Below, one piece after another: positions 14,042-21,622 of a stretch of DNA of 23,395 nucleotides (within the stretch, counting starts at the first letter, position 1; the number at the start of each line of letters is the position of its first letter). This DNA is from an uncultured Fibrobacter sp. (GTDB taxonomy: Bacteria; Fibrobacterota; Fibrobacteria; Fibrobacterales; Fibrobacteraceae), in contig CAKUTF010000039.1 of the NCBI GenBank assembly GCA_934691725.1, forward strand, positions 1 through 23,395, read 5' to 3'. The notes beneath the pieces were generated by a model. It worked only from the letters and a program-made list of their open reading frames with translations, ran no database searches and was not told the DNA's origin. Made by a program: the position numbers and the translations under genes.

Positions 14042-14566
14042 TCATTCTTCAAGAGCCTCGATGGCCGCTTTGTATTTTTTGAGGCGGAACTTGGTCTTGA
14101 GTTCGCGGCGTTCTTGGCGGTGAATGTACTTGTCTTCGAGGAGAACGTTCAAAATCGCCGATTTTGCCTTGGCGGCTACCGGATTGGATTTTAAAGTCTT
14201 CACGAAGTTTACGAATTCTTTTTCGCGGGCTTCATAGGTCGCTTCTTCGGCGGGGACGCCTTCTGCCATCAGCTTGCAACTGTATTCGTCTATCCACGCC
14301 TGGTTTTTGTGGTATGTCATTTTTTGGATGAGTTCGACCGTTTCGGCGGGAACGCCAGCCTGAATCAGGTCTTCCGGCGTCATCTTGGTGGAAGCCGTTA
14401 AACAGTCCTGCAGGAGGGCGAGGATTTGGACTTCTTCGGGTTCTCCCTTGCTTTTTAGGTAATCTGCGACATTTTGGAGAAAATCGATATAAGGTCCGCC
14501 GGCTTTGTCGGTCTGACCCGCATGAGCCTTGGCGGCGATAGCGAAAGCATCTTGATAAGTGAGCAT
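14042..14566 (-). CDS. Small protein with degenerate HD (RelA/SpoT-like hydrolase) domain
   Basis: A 174-residue cytoplasmic protein. The first 60 residues align with the start of HD_4/MESH1-type phosphohydrolases: AAKAHAGQTDKAGGPYI (11-27), then NVADYL and ILALLQDCL. The canonical motifs are AH-x-GQ-x-(R/K)-x-G-x-PYI-x-HP, A-L-L-HD and ED. Here HP is FL (29-30), HD is QD (53-54) and the following ED is missing (TAS). The metal site therefore appears lost, so catalysis is unlikely and a binding or structural role is more plausible. The C-terminal half is helical and rich in Lys, Arg and Glu. SD AAAGGA lies 7 nt before ATG. I do not recognise an assigned family for the whole protein. Confidence 0.75.
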   Translation of the reverse strand: MLTYQDAFAIAAKAHAGQTDKAGGPYIDFLQNVADYLKSKGEPEEVQILALLQDCLTASTKMTPEDLIQAGVPAETVELIQKMTYHKNQAWIDEYSCKLMAEGVPAEEATYEAREKEFVNFVKTLKSNPVAAKAKSAILNVLLEDKYIHRQERRELKTKFRLKKYKAAIEALEE

Positions 14567-14579
14567 GTGAAAATCCTTT

Positions 14580-14595
14580 AGAAAAGTTCTTTTCT
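14580..14595. promoter_or_regulatory. Palindrome in the leader of the degenerate-HD gene
   Basis: AGAAAAG-TT-CTTTTCT is a perfect 7-bp dyad between a TATATT/TATTAT -10-like stretch (about 14597-14605, minus strand) and the Shine-Dalgarno sequence. It could be an operator or a small RNA hairpin. No matching copy was noticed elsewhere. Confidence 0.35.
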
Positions 14596-14644
14596 CATAA
14601 TATAGATTTGTCGTTTCTGAAAAAGGCGAAATTTTTGCTTTTTC

Positions 14645-14675
14645 TTGAAAGACCGATATTTTTCCGATTTAAAAT
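14645..14675 (+). promoter_or_regulatory. Candidate upstream promoter of the seven-gene operon
   Basis: TTGAAA (14645-14650), 17 bp, TTTAAA (14668-14673, overlapping TAAAAT). A second -10-like TATCTT (14788-14793) lies 6 nt before the first ATG. The 233-bp region 14567-14799 otherwise holds the palindrome at 14580-14595 and short unconvincing ORFs only. Confidence 0.4.
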
Positions 14676-14787
14676 GACCCATAAAGGATTGGCTTGTCTA
14701 ATAAAATCGGAATGAAACGCTTGGATGGCTGGAATAAAAAAGTCAAATATCGGCGCGCTTCGTTGGATTTTTCGAGCTTTCTTGATT

Positions 14788-14793
14788 TATCTT
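14788..14793 (+). promoter_or_regulatory. -10-like element immediately before the GH57-like gene
   Basis: TATCTT ends 6 nt before the ATG at 14800 (intervening TAGGGA). This gives the same geometry as TATAAT before lysR and TATATT before the HU gene, so a leaderless transcript is possible. The AGGGA could also act as a poorly spaced Shine-Dalgarno sequence. Confidence 0.4.
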
Positions 14794-14799
14794 TAGGGA

Positions 14800-16680
14800 A
14801 TGAAGCCCCTGAAACTAGCCATATTGCTTTATGTCAAGGAGCCTTTTTCCTTGGAGAAGGTTGCGCTTGAACCGCTGTTTTCCCAGGTTGCGAAGCGGAC
14901 TAATGCGCTTTTGAAAGTCGGAAAGTTGCGTTTTTCCCTGTTCTTGCCGGGGCGCGTCGCCGAGGTTTGGAATCGTCGGAACATCGCCGATGTGATGGAA
15001 ATGCGGAAAGCGATTCACGAAGGAAATCTGGAAATTCTCGGCGGGGGATTCTACGATCCGATGCTACCGCTTTTCCCGACCGAACTCCAGAAGCTTCAGC
15101 TGGGAAAGCTTTCGGCTCTGTTGGAAAAGGTTTTTCGGACAGAGCCTGTCGGGTATTTCAATTCTTCGATGGCGTGGGAAATCGCGATGACCGAAGTACT
15201 CGCGAAACAGGGGTTTCGCTATACGCTTGTTTCGGAGCGGAGCTTGCAGGAAACCCTTGGGCTTGCGACGCGCGTAACGGGCTGGTTTACGACCGAGGAC
15301 CGGGATTCCGTGATGCAGCTCTTGCCGGTTGCCCGGGATCTGAGCGAAGCGGTTTTGCTGGACGCTCCGATGTTTCGGGCGAAACTCGAATCCCTGGGGG
15401 AAAGCGAAAATACGTGGACGCTTTCTCTTTCCGTTCCTATGTCGGATGCGGCTTCAATCGATGCCTTTTTTGACCGGTTGCAGGAAAACCTGACGCTTTT
15501 TCCGTTTGCATTCTGGACGCTTTCGCATTTGCTCGAAGAACCATCGGGCGGAAAGGTGAACCTGATGAGCGATGTCGGAAACGATGTGGGACTTCCTGAC
15601 GGTTCGCGGAGCTGTCGCGAACTGCTCTTGCGTCGCCCGGAAGCGGATTTGATGCACAAGTCCTTGCTGATTGCAAATTCCCATGCGGAGACTCTTCTCG
15701 GGGAAAAGGAACTTTTTCTTGTGCGGGAAAAACTTTTGCCTGCGATGGCTCCGGAATACTATGCGGACCTGTACGATAAAAAGGGAATCCGCAGTCCCGT
15801 GGTTCGCTGGAACGGAAACCGCCAGATTATTGCCGTGGAAAAGGAAATCGAAAAGCTCGCAAAACTCGACGGTCGTCGCGTGGAAGTTGAGGATTTCTTG
15901 CGAAACGGTTATCGGCAGATACTGGCGAACAATTCGGATTTGCAGTTCCTTTTGGAACAGTGTGTCGGCGCTTCCTTGCGTTCGCTTATCTACAAGCCGG
16001 CCCAGGTAAACTTGGTGAGTTCTTTTCAACAAAACGGGGATATTCCCAGGGCGTTTGTCGATCACTTGCTAGCCCCTTCGGTTTCCGAATTAAGGCAGGT
16101 GGAGTCGGCGCTCAACGATTGTCTTGGCGTCTTGACCGCTCCATACGATTATCAAATCGAACGTCAGGAAGATTCGCTCGGTATTTTAATGCGCTCTGAA
16201 CAGATGGCGGATATTGAAAACGAACGGCATGTGCTGCATGTGGAGAAGGAGTTTTCGTTTAAAAGAAAAAGCTCCGCGCTGGAGATTTCCTATGCGCTTT
16301 CGAACGGGACATTCTCTGATTTGAACGCCTATTTCGGCACCGAGTTGAATCTCGGGTTTCGACGTCTTCATGGAAAGCGCGCTTATTCCTTAAAAATCGA
16401 CGGAAAGAAAATTTCACTGGAAACGTCCATGCCCTTGCTCTATCCTTCGGCGTCGGAAGTCGTGCTGAAAGACGGAATCCTTTCCTATGCGTTCCGGTTT
16501 CGTTTTTCGCGTCCGGCAAGTATCTCTCTGGGCTGGATCATGGGGGCGCACCATTCGGCGGCGCCGACTGTCGTTCAGGGGATACGCCTGTTTGTGTTCT
16601 GGGACTTGAATCTGACCGGGCAGAAACTGGAAAGCCTAAAGATCCAGATGGACTTTTCGCGGCGAGGATTCTTTTTATGA
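14800..16680 (+). CDS. GH57-like protein (4-alpha-glucanotransferase/amylopullulanase family) with degenerate catalytic motifs
   Basis: A 626-residue cytoplasmic protein that follows the plan of GH57 4-alpha-glucanotransferases: N-terminal barrel, central DUF1925-like region (LRRPEADLMHKSLLI, 278-292, matches YPESNYMHK-type segments) and a C-terminal DUF1926-like beta domain (about 440-626). LEILGGGFYDPMLPLFP (78-93) is also family-like. The catalytic motifs are not. The opening H-N-HQP is replaced by LLYVKEP (9-15). The nucleophile block, normally W-L-TER-x-W-x-P, is FNSSMAWEI (120-128), so the Glu is Ser. The segment that should hold DDGEKFG is reduced to about SVPMSD (211-216). It may be a non-catalytic glucan-binding or regulatory homologue. 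It leads a tightly packed seven-gene array; the next gene overlaps its stop (ATGA). The comparison is from memory of the family, not an alignment. Confidence 0.7.
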   Translation: MKPLKLAILLYVKEPFSLEKVALEPLFSQVAKRTNALLKVGKLRFSLFLPGRVAEVWNRRNIADVMEMRKAIHEGNLEILGGGFYDPMLPLFPTELQKLQLGKLSALLEKVFRTEPVGYFNSSMAWEIAMTEVLAKQGFRYTLVSERSLQETLGLATRVTGWFTTEDRDSVMQLLPVARDLSEAVLLDAPMFRAKLESLGESENTWTLSLSVPMSDAASIDAFFDRLQENLTLFPFAFWTLSHLLEEPSGGKVNLMSDVGNDVGLPDGSRSCRELLLRRPEADLMHKSLLIANSHAETLLGEKELFLVREKLLPAMAPEYYADLYDKKGIRSPVVRWNGNRQIIAVEKEIEKLAKLDGRRVEVEDFLRNGYRQILANNSDLQFLLEQCVGASLRSLIYKPAQVNLVSSFQQNGDIPRAFVDHLLAPSVSELRQVESALNDCLGVLTAPYDYQIERQEDSLGILMRSEQMADIENERHVLHVEKEFSFKRKSSALEISYALSNGTFSDLNAYFGTELNLGFRRLHGKRAYSLKIDGKKISLETSMPLLYPSASEVVLKDGILSYAFRFRFSRPASISLGWIMGAHHSAAPTVVQGIRLFVFWDLNLTGQKLESLKIQMDFSRRGFFL

Positions 16681-17369
16681 ATGCGGAACAGATCGACCTG
16701 TTTGTCGAAGAATCCGCCGGAGAGATTTACATCCGGATCAGCGGAACGTTCGGCTTTACGCAGCAGGCATCCTTTCGGGAAAAGGTGATGTGCCTGTTGG
16801 ACGGCCCCGGAAAAATCTGGTTCTTGGATATTGACAAGGCCCGCTTTACGGAAGAAGAATATCTTCCGATGTTTTTGGATTTTTTGGAAAAGTGCAAACG
16901 GAAAAACGCGGAACTCGTACTGCTCTTTCGGGGCGATGAAAACAGGAAATACTTTAACCAGTACTCGCATATCTTTACGGTGGCGGAAAATTGGAAAAAG
17001 TACCAGAGGCCTGGGATTCTCAAGACGTTGGTTCTTGCCGGGGTTTCTTATAGCAAGCAGACTGGGATTCGGATGAGTCCGATAATCGCGATGATTCTAA
17101 TCATTGTATTCATCGGGTGGTTCGTTACTTTGTACGGAATCATCCGAAGTCAGGGCGAGGACATTCGAGCGAGGGAAAATCGCCTAGTCGAACTGGAAAA
17201 CGAATCCAGAGAGATGCAGGGCGAGTTGGATTATCTCCAATCGATGATCGGGCCGTTAAAAAATCTAGGGCTTGTCGTCGATTCGACGACTTCAAAAAAG
17301 GCGGAACTCCGAATCCGCAACTGGACGAAATATCTAGACAGGCTCGAGGAACGCCGTCGTGAAAAATAG
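16677..17369 (+). CDS. STAS-like domain protein with membrane anchor and coiled coil
   Basis: A 230-residue protein in three parts. Residues 5 to about 110 resemble a STAS/anti-sigma-antagonist fold: EIYIRISGTFGF, KIWFLDIDKARFTEEEYLPMFLDFLEKCKRKNAELVLLF, then a helix. At the loop where regulated STAS proteins carry a phosphorylated Ser or Thr, the sequence is FTEEEY, so acidic residues occupy the site. Residues about 133-156 are one transmembrane segment (MSPIIAMILIIVFIGWFVTL). Residues about 158-195 form a coiled coil, followed by a basic tail. The ATG overlaps the previous stop by 4 bp (ATGA). STAS proteins are subunits of Mla-type lipid ABC complexes (MlaB), and an MlaC-like gene lies in the same operon; the link is inferred. 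A similar membrane-plus-coil architecture begins the next protein. Confidence 0.72.
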   Translation: MNAEQIDLFVEESAGEIYIRISGTFGFTQQASFREKVMCLLDGPGKIWFLDIDKARFTEEEYLPMFLDFLEKCKRKNAELVLLFRGDENRKYFNQYSHIFTVAENWKKYQRPGILKTLVLAGVSYSKQTGIRMSPIIAMILIIVFIGWFVTLYGIIRSQGEDIRARENRLVELENESREMQGELDYLQSMIGPLKNLGLVVDSTTSKKAELRIRNWTKYLDRLEERRREK

Positions 17370-18060
17370 CGTCCGTCTGTCCGCTTTTTCGGTGGGAATT
17401 GTCCTTGCCGTTCTCGTGGCGGGACTCTTTGCGTTCATCGGCTTTTGGGGCTATCATTCGGTAGAGATCCGTCGGCTTTCTAACCGGGAAGCGCAATTGC
17501 AGAAGGAAATAGCGGAATGGGGAATGTACCTGGCTTGGACTTTGGACTATGGCAAAATCTATTCGTCTCTAGACATTGTTTCCAAAAAAAAACTGTCAGA
17601 AAACCAGAAGGCGATGCTGAGCGATGAAATCTGGATGATTTCGCGAAACTACGGCTTTGACCCGCTTCTGATCCCTGCGATTGTCTTTCAGGAAAGCCAT
17701 GGAAATCCTTTTGCGAAAGGGCGTTTCCGGAGTGGCGCGGAGTCGGGAGCGTATGGGCTGATGCAGCTGAAAATCCCGACTGCGCAGACGATTGGAAAGC
17801 GTTTCGGGATAAAGGTGGAACGGGCGGAAGACCTGATGCGCCCCGAGGTGAGCGTCGTTGTGGGAAGCGCTTACCTGATGCGTCTTGTCGGGCGTTATGG
17901 CGACTTGAAAAAGGCGATTATCGCCTACAATATGGGACAGGGAAGCGTCGATGCAAAGATTCGGGAACGTTCGCCGATTCCTGCTTTTTATTATGAAGAA
18001 GTGCTTGCCAAATATCGGAAATTACGGCGTCTTGTCGGAGAGAGAATCGGAGAATGGTAG
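17359..18060 (+). CDS. Membrane-anchored lytic murein transglycosylase (SLT family)
   Basis: Cleaves the MurNAc-GlcNAc glycosidic bond of peptidoglycan, forming 1,6-anhydro ends. The 233 residues comprise an uncleaved-looking N-terminal membrane anchor (about 10-31), a short coiled segment (36-54) and a goose-lysozyme-like SLT domain (about 88-215). Its motifs are IPAIVFQESHGNPFA with catalytic Glu112, GAYGLMQLKIPTAQ (130-143) and AIIAYNMGQGSV (187-198), all canonical. It starts at GTG 17359, overlapping the STAS gene by 11 bp. This start is supported by the membrane anchor, which would be lost with later starts. The product should face the periplasm and open the cell wall for assembly or recycling of the envelope machinery encoded around it. 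Confidence 0.88.
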   Translation: MKNSVRLSAFSVGIVLAVLVAGLFAFIGFWGYHSVEIRRLSNREAQLQKEIAEWGMYLAWTLDYGKIYSSLDIVSKKKLSENQKAMLSDEIWMISRNYGFDPLLIPAIVFQESHGNPFAKGRFRSGAESGAYGLMQLKIPTAQTIGKRFGIKVERAEDLMRPEVSVVVGSAYLMRLVGRYGDLKKAIIAYNMGQGSVDAKIRERSPIPAFYYEEVLAKYRKLRRLVGERIGEW

Positions 18061-18081
18061 GAGATTTCTAGATTTGGCGAA

Positions 18082-19446
18082 ATGATTTTTCGGATCTTGC
18101 CCTTTTTCGTTTTGACGTTCGCTTTCGCAACGGAAGTGCGCTACGATTGCGAAGGCTTTGTGGCTCGCGGGCTTCAAAAGGATCCGATTCTTCAGGAATC
18201 CCGTTATACGACCGAGGCGAAAAAAAACAAGCTCGACGAAATCAAGGCTTCGGCGATTCTTTCCAAGTTTGAAGTTTCCATGATGGTGGGACCGGCGCCC
18301 GGTTTAAAGGAGAGCGTCGATGACTGGGGCGATTCGGTCGATACGTGGGATTTTACCAAGATGGGGCCGTTTTTCGGAACGCAGATCAAGGCGGTCCAGC
18401 CGTTGAATTACGGGCAGTATAAAGTCGGGAGAAAAGCCGCGGAGGCGGATCTCCGCCAGCAGGCGATGAGCGTTGTCGGCAAGGAACACGAAAAGAACGT
18501 AGAATTGCAGACATATTACTACAACTATCTTCTGGCGCTTGAAATGAACCGTCTGGTTTCGGATGCGAAAAGGCAGATGGACAGGGCGGAGGAAAAATTG
18601 GAAGAGGCTCTCGACGATGATTCGCCGAATGTCTCGCAGACCGACCTGTTAAAGCTTAAGGCCGGTCGCCATACGCTCGACGAAGCGGAGATCGATGCGC
18701 GGAGCGGACTCGAACGCGTCAAGCTTGCCGTGAAGTTTTCGCTCGGACTGGATTCGTCGGAGGTCTTTGTCCCGATGGATTCCGTCCTTGCGGAACGCCC
18801 GGAACATTTTCCCTCTCTCGCCGAGGCCCGGAATATCGCCGTGGAACGTCACCCGGATTTAAAACGCCTGTCCGCGGGACTGGAAGCCCGGAAGTACCAG
18901 CTAGAACTCGCCGAGGCGAAGCTCGGTCCGCAGTTCTTCTTGATGGGGGAATTTACATACGTGAAATCGTGGGCGGGTGACAGGACCGCTATCCAGAAAA
19001 ACGCCTTTGCGCAAGATGCCGTGAACAAGATCTCCGGAGCGTTCGGTTTCGGGGTCCGCTACAACCTGAATGTCTGGAACAGCTGGAGTTCCTATGTGGC
19101 TGCCAGGACGGAACTTCGCAGCCTGAAGCTCAAGGAAAACTATGCGGCGGACGGAATTTTGTTGCAGCTAGAAGAGCAATATATCCAGACGAAAGGCGCC
19201 AAGGAAAAGCTGGAAAGTTTGCGGGCGAGCTTGCGGGCGAGCGAATCCATCTTGAAAAGCGCTGCGATGAAATACGATTTGGACCCCTCCAATGCGAGCG
19301 CCTTGGTATCCGCCTATACGGACAATCTGCAACTGCAAAAATCCTATTATTACGCCGTGTGCAAGTATAACATTGCGTTTGCGGAACTCATCAGTCGGAT
19401 GGGAATTTCCCTTTCCGAATTTCATCAACTTTATCCAGGAAAATAA
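18082..19446 (+). CDS. TolC-family outer-membrane efflux protein
   Basis: A 454-residue outer-membrane channel subunit. The N-terminal signal peptide (MIFRILPFFVLTFAFA) is followed by the usual long alpha-helical repeats of the periplasmic tunnel. The two repeat halves are visible: residues about 20-215 (KNKLDEIKASAILSKFEV, QTYYYNYLLALEMNRLVSDA, VSQTDLLKLKAGRHTLDEAE) and 240-454 (ERHPDLKRLSAGLEARKYQLELAEAKLGP, YDLDPSNASALVSAYTDNLQLQKSYYYAVCKYNIAFAELISRMG). The C-terminal half is the better match to the outer membrane efflux family. It starts 21 bp after the lytic transglycosylase gene and ends 3 bp before the MlaC-like gene. No inner-membrane pump or periplasmic adaptor is encoded nearby, so the partner must be elsewhere or be the lipid system suggested by MlaC. 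Confidence 0.85.
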   Translation: MIFRILPFFVLTFAFATEVRYDCEGFVARGLQKDPILQESRYTTEAKKNKLDEIKASAILSKFEVSMMVGPAPGLKESVDDWGDSVDTWDFTKMGPFFGTQIKAVQPLNYGQYKVGRKAAEADLRQQAMSVVGKEHEKNVELQTYYYNYLLALEMNRLVSDAKRQMDRAEEKLEEALDDDSPNVSQTDLLKLKAGRHTLDEAEIDARSGLERVKLAVKFSLGLDSSEVFVPMDSVLAERPEHFPSLAEARNIAVERHPDLKRLSAGLEARKYQLELAEAKLGPQFFLMGEFTYVKSWAGDRTAIQKNAFAQDAVNKISGAFGFGVRYNLNVWNSWSSYVAARTELRSLKLKENYAADGILLQLEEQYIQTKGAKEKLESLRASLRASESILKSAAMKYDLDPSNASALVSAYTDNLQLQKSYYYAVCKYNIAFAELISRMGISLSEFHQLYPGK

Positions 19447-19449
19447 ACG

Positions 19450-20031
19450 ATGAAAATCCAGATTCTAGTTTCGGTTCTAGCCCTGTTCTCCGTCATGTCG
19501 TTTGCCGCGGACCCTGTTCAGGCGATTTCGAAAAACGACAAGGAGCTGCAGACGCTTCTTAAGAAGAAGAGCCTTTCGAAGAAGGACGGGGAGCGTGTCA
19601 AAGGCCTTTTGAGCGACGTGTTCGATTTCGGAATGCTCGCGGAAAAATCCCTGCCGAAGGAAACCTGGAATGGTCTCGACAAGGCTTCCCGGGAAAAATT
19701 CGCTTCGGAGTTTCAGCGGATGGTCCGCAATTCCAGCGCAAAGCGCCTCGAAATGTATCGTACGGACAGCACGATTTACGATGCTCCCAAGATGAAGAAA
19801 AACAATACGGAAGCGAACGTGACGGCGCACCTCTGGTACAAGGGAAAGGAATCCGTTCTCGTTTACAAGATGACTCTCGTCGATGGGAACTGGATGGCGT
19901 GGGATCTTGTCATCGACGACCTCTCGACGGCGAGAAATTACAGGGAACAGTTTGCGACGATTTTGCAGACGAAATCCTTTGCGGACCTGCTCGACATTAT
20001 CAAGAAGAAGGCTGACGAATCGGAAGAATGA
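19450..20031 (+). CDS. MlaC/Ttg2D-family periplasmic phospholipid-binding protein
   Basis: Periplasmic shuttle of Mla-type phospholipid transport between the two membranes. The 193 residues have a signal peptide (MKIQILVSVLALFSVMSFA) and the MlaC fold signatures: VFDFGMLAEKSLP near 55-67 (family form D-F-x-x-(M/I)-A-x-x-x-L), SREKFASEFQRMVRNSSAKRL, SVLVYKMTLVDGNWMAWDLVID and the closing LSTARNYREQFATILQTKSFADLLDIIKKK, which matches the family's SL-x-x-NYR-x-QF segment. Other Mla subunits (MlaE permease, MlaF ATPase, MlaD MCE protein) are not in the window. Its gene overlaps the next by 4 bp (ATGA). Its presence beside TolC, STAS and SLT genes suggests an envelope lipid or export module. Confidence 0.85.
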   Translation: MKIQILVSVLALFSVMSFAADPVQAISKNDKELQTLLKKKSLSKKDGERVKGLLSDVFDFGMLAEKSLPKETWNGLDKASREKFASEFQRMVRNSSAKRLEMYRTDSTIYDAPKMKKNNTEANVTAHLWYKGKESVLVYKMTLVDGNWMAWDLVIDDLSTARNYREQFATILQTKSFADLLDIIKKKADESEE

Positions 20032-20900
20032 TTTTTGACGCTGTAGTCATCGCGATTCTCGTTTTTGTGTGCGGGCTTTTGCTTTTTCCGGTAAAAGTCC
20101 GTTTCCTTTTTCGGGGAGAGAAGGATGACGGAATGCTGGAGGTCCGGTTTTTTCGCTGGAAAGTTTTTTGTACAAAGGAAGATTCGGAGAATGCGGAAAC
20201 CTTGGGTGGCGAGGATCTGGCGGAGGATTTGCGGGCGAGCGCATCTTCTCGCGACGAAGTTCTGACCGGAAATTTCCAGAAACCGACGGGCGAAAAGACT
20301 GAATGTCTGAAAGCGGAAGGAATCGGGGAAAAATCTTCGGAAAATTCTTGTCGGGGAAAAGGTGCGGTGCAAAAGGACGAGCCTGCACGAGCAGAGACGT
20401 CTTCGCAAAAAAAAGAAGAGCGTTCCCGGAAAAAGAGCAAAAAAAAATCGGACTCGGAATTTTTGACATTGGTGCTCGAACCGGGTTTTGACAGGAAACT
20501 TTTGAAAGGTTCCGCTCGGATGGCAAAGGCTTTTTTCCGAATTTTCCGTTGCCGATTTGAATCGACCGTTGTCGAAGGGATTCGGCTGGATTCCTTTGCG
20601 GAAATGGGCTTTGTCGGCGGAGCGCTGGATTTTTTCGCCGCTACCGTCCCGTTTTTCGAAAACTGGGAATTTCGGATGGACTGGGAAGGGACGAAGATGC
20701 TTCGCGTGGATGGCGGAATCGTTGCCTCGTTTTCGCTTGCCCGGATTTTGGGATTTTGCCTGGTGTCCTTGCGCTGGGTTTTGGAACTTGCGTGGATTTA
20801 CCTGAGGAATCGTCGGCGCCTGAGGAAAAATCCGAAAGGTTTTCGGCTTGTCTTTTGGAGACGTTTTATCGTTCGATTCTTATCGACGGAAGGAGCTTAG
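20028..20900 (+). CDS. DUF2953-like membrane protein with charged low-complexity insert
   Basis: A 290-residue protein beginning with a hydrophobic anchor (AVVIAILVFVCGLLLFPVKV, about 5-24) followed by beta-strand-like RFLFRGEKDDGMLEVRFFRWKVF. That pattern resembles DUF2953 proteins, whose role is unknown. Residues about 50-145 are a hydrophilic, Lys/Glu/Ser-rich insert ending in a polybasic run. The domain resumes at about 146, where FFRIFRCRFESTVVEGIRLDSFAEMGFVGGALDFF is again DUF2953-like. A hydrophobic stretch near 230-255 and a very basic tail finish the protein. The overlap with mlaC (ATGA) and the immediate start of the next gene indicate translational coupling. Family assignment tentative. 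Confidence 0.65.
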   Translation: MIFDAVVIAILVFVCGLLLFPVKVRFLFRGEKDDGMLEVRFFRWKVFCTKEDSENAETLGGEDLAEDLRASASSRDEVLTGNFQKPTGEKTECLKAEGIGEKSSENSCRGKGAVQKDEPARAETSSQKKEERSRKKSKKKSDSEFLTLVLEPGFDRKLLKGSARMAKAFFRIFRCRFESTVVEGIRLDSFAEMGFVGGALDFFAATVPFFENWEFRMDWEGTKMLRVDGGIVASFSLARILGFCLVSLRWVLELAWIYLRNRRRLRKNPKGFRLVFWRRFIVRFLSTEGA

Positions 20901-21608
20901 ATGCAAAAATTGACGGTGGAAAGACTGCTCTCCCGGCTGGGATTCGGATCCCGCAAGGAATGCCGCGCGCTGGTGCGTTCGGGGCTTGTGGAAATTTCGG
21001 GAAGGGCTGTCGAAGATCCGTTCGAGGAATTGGCGGAAAAGCCGGAGACGATTGCCGTGAACGGCGAAAACATATCGACAAGGGAAGAGCTTTACGTGAT
21101 GATGAACAAGCCTTGCGGACTGGAATGCAGCCACAAACCGCGGGATCACGAGTCGGTTTTCGAAAAGTTTCCCGTGCGGATGCTTGAAATGGGATTGAAT
21201 TGCGTGGGGCGGCTGGATGCGGATTCACACGGGCTTCTCCTGTTTTCAAACCAGGGACAGTTCATTCATCGAGTGGAAAGCCCGAAAAAGGGGATGCTCA
21301 AGACCTATGTGGCAAAACTTGCCCGCCCGATTACCGATGCGCAGATTCGCCTTTTAAAGGAAGGGGTCCAGTTGAAGGGCGAGAAAAAGCCTTTTGTAGC
21401 GCGAGCCTTGGAAAAAATTTCTGAAAAGGAAGTCCGCATTTCGATCGCCGAAGGCGTATATCACGAAGTCCGACGGATGTTCGCTGCGGTTTCCAACCAT
21501 GTCGAAGACTTGGAGCGTGTCTCTATCGGAAACGTGACGCTCGACCCGCAGCTTGAACTCGGAAGTTGGCGCTTTCTTTCCGCGGAAGAAGTGGCGGAAT
21601 TCGGTTGA
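20901..21608 (+). CDS. 16S rRNA pseudouridine synthase, RsuA/RluB-E family
   Basis: Isomerises a uridine in rRNA. The 235 residues have an N-terminal S4 RNA-binding domain (QKLTVERLLSRLGFGSRKECRALVRSGLVEISG, about 2-34). The catalytic domain has MMNKPCGLECS (67-77) and the active-site motif GRLDADSHGLLLFSNQG (103-119) with catalytic Asp106, plus GVYHEVRRMFAAVSNHV, which is the RsuA/RluB/RluE/RluF conserved block. Small size and lack of a C-terminal extension fit RsuA, but the target base cannot be decided. The ATG immediately follows the stop codon of the preceding gene, so it is the last gene of the array despite an unrelated function. It converges on the HU gene with a 14-bp gap and no visible terminator hairpin. 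Confidence 0.9.
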   Translation: MQKLTVERLLSRLGFGSRKECRALVRSGLVEISGRAVEDPFEELAEKPETIAVNGENISTREELYVMMNKPCGLECSHKPRDHESVFEKFPVRMLEMGLNCVGRLDADSHGLLLFSNQGQFIHRVESPKKGMLKTYVAKLARPITDAQIRLLKEGVQLKGEKKPFVARALEKISEKEVRISIAEGVYHEVRRMFAAVSNHVEDLERVSIGNVTLDPQLELGSWRFLSAEEVAEFG

Positions 21609-21622
21609 TTTTTTACAGAGGT

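Noticed and set aside
12830..14194. 454-codon plus-strand open frame opposite serC and the degenerate-HD gene
   Set aside because: It lies antisense to serC, which has all PLP aminotransferase motifs, and its translation shows no domain; it is a shadow frame.
14712..14870. Small ORF of about 52 codons (MKRLDGWNKK...) upstream of and overlapping the GH57-like gene
   Set aside because: No family resemblance, weak ribosome-binding context and overlap with the GH57-like start; it may be chance.
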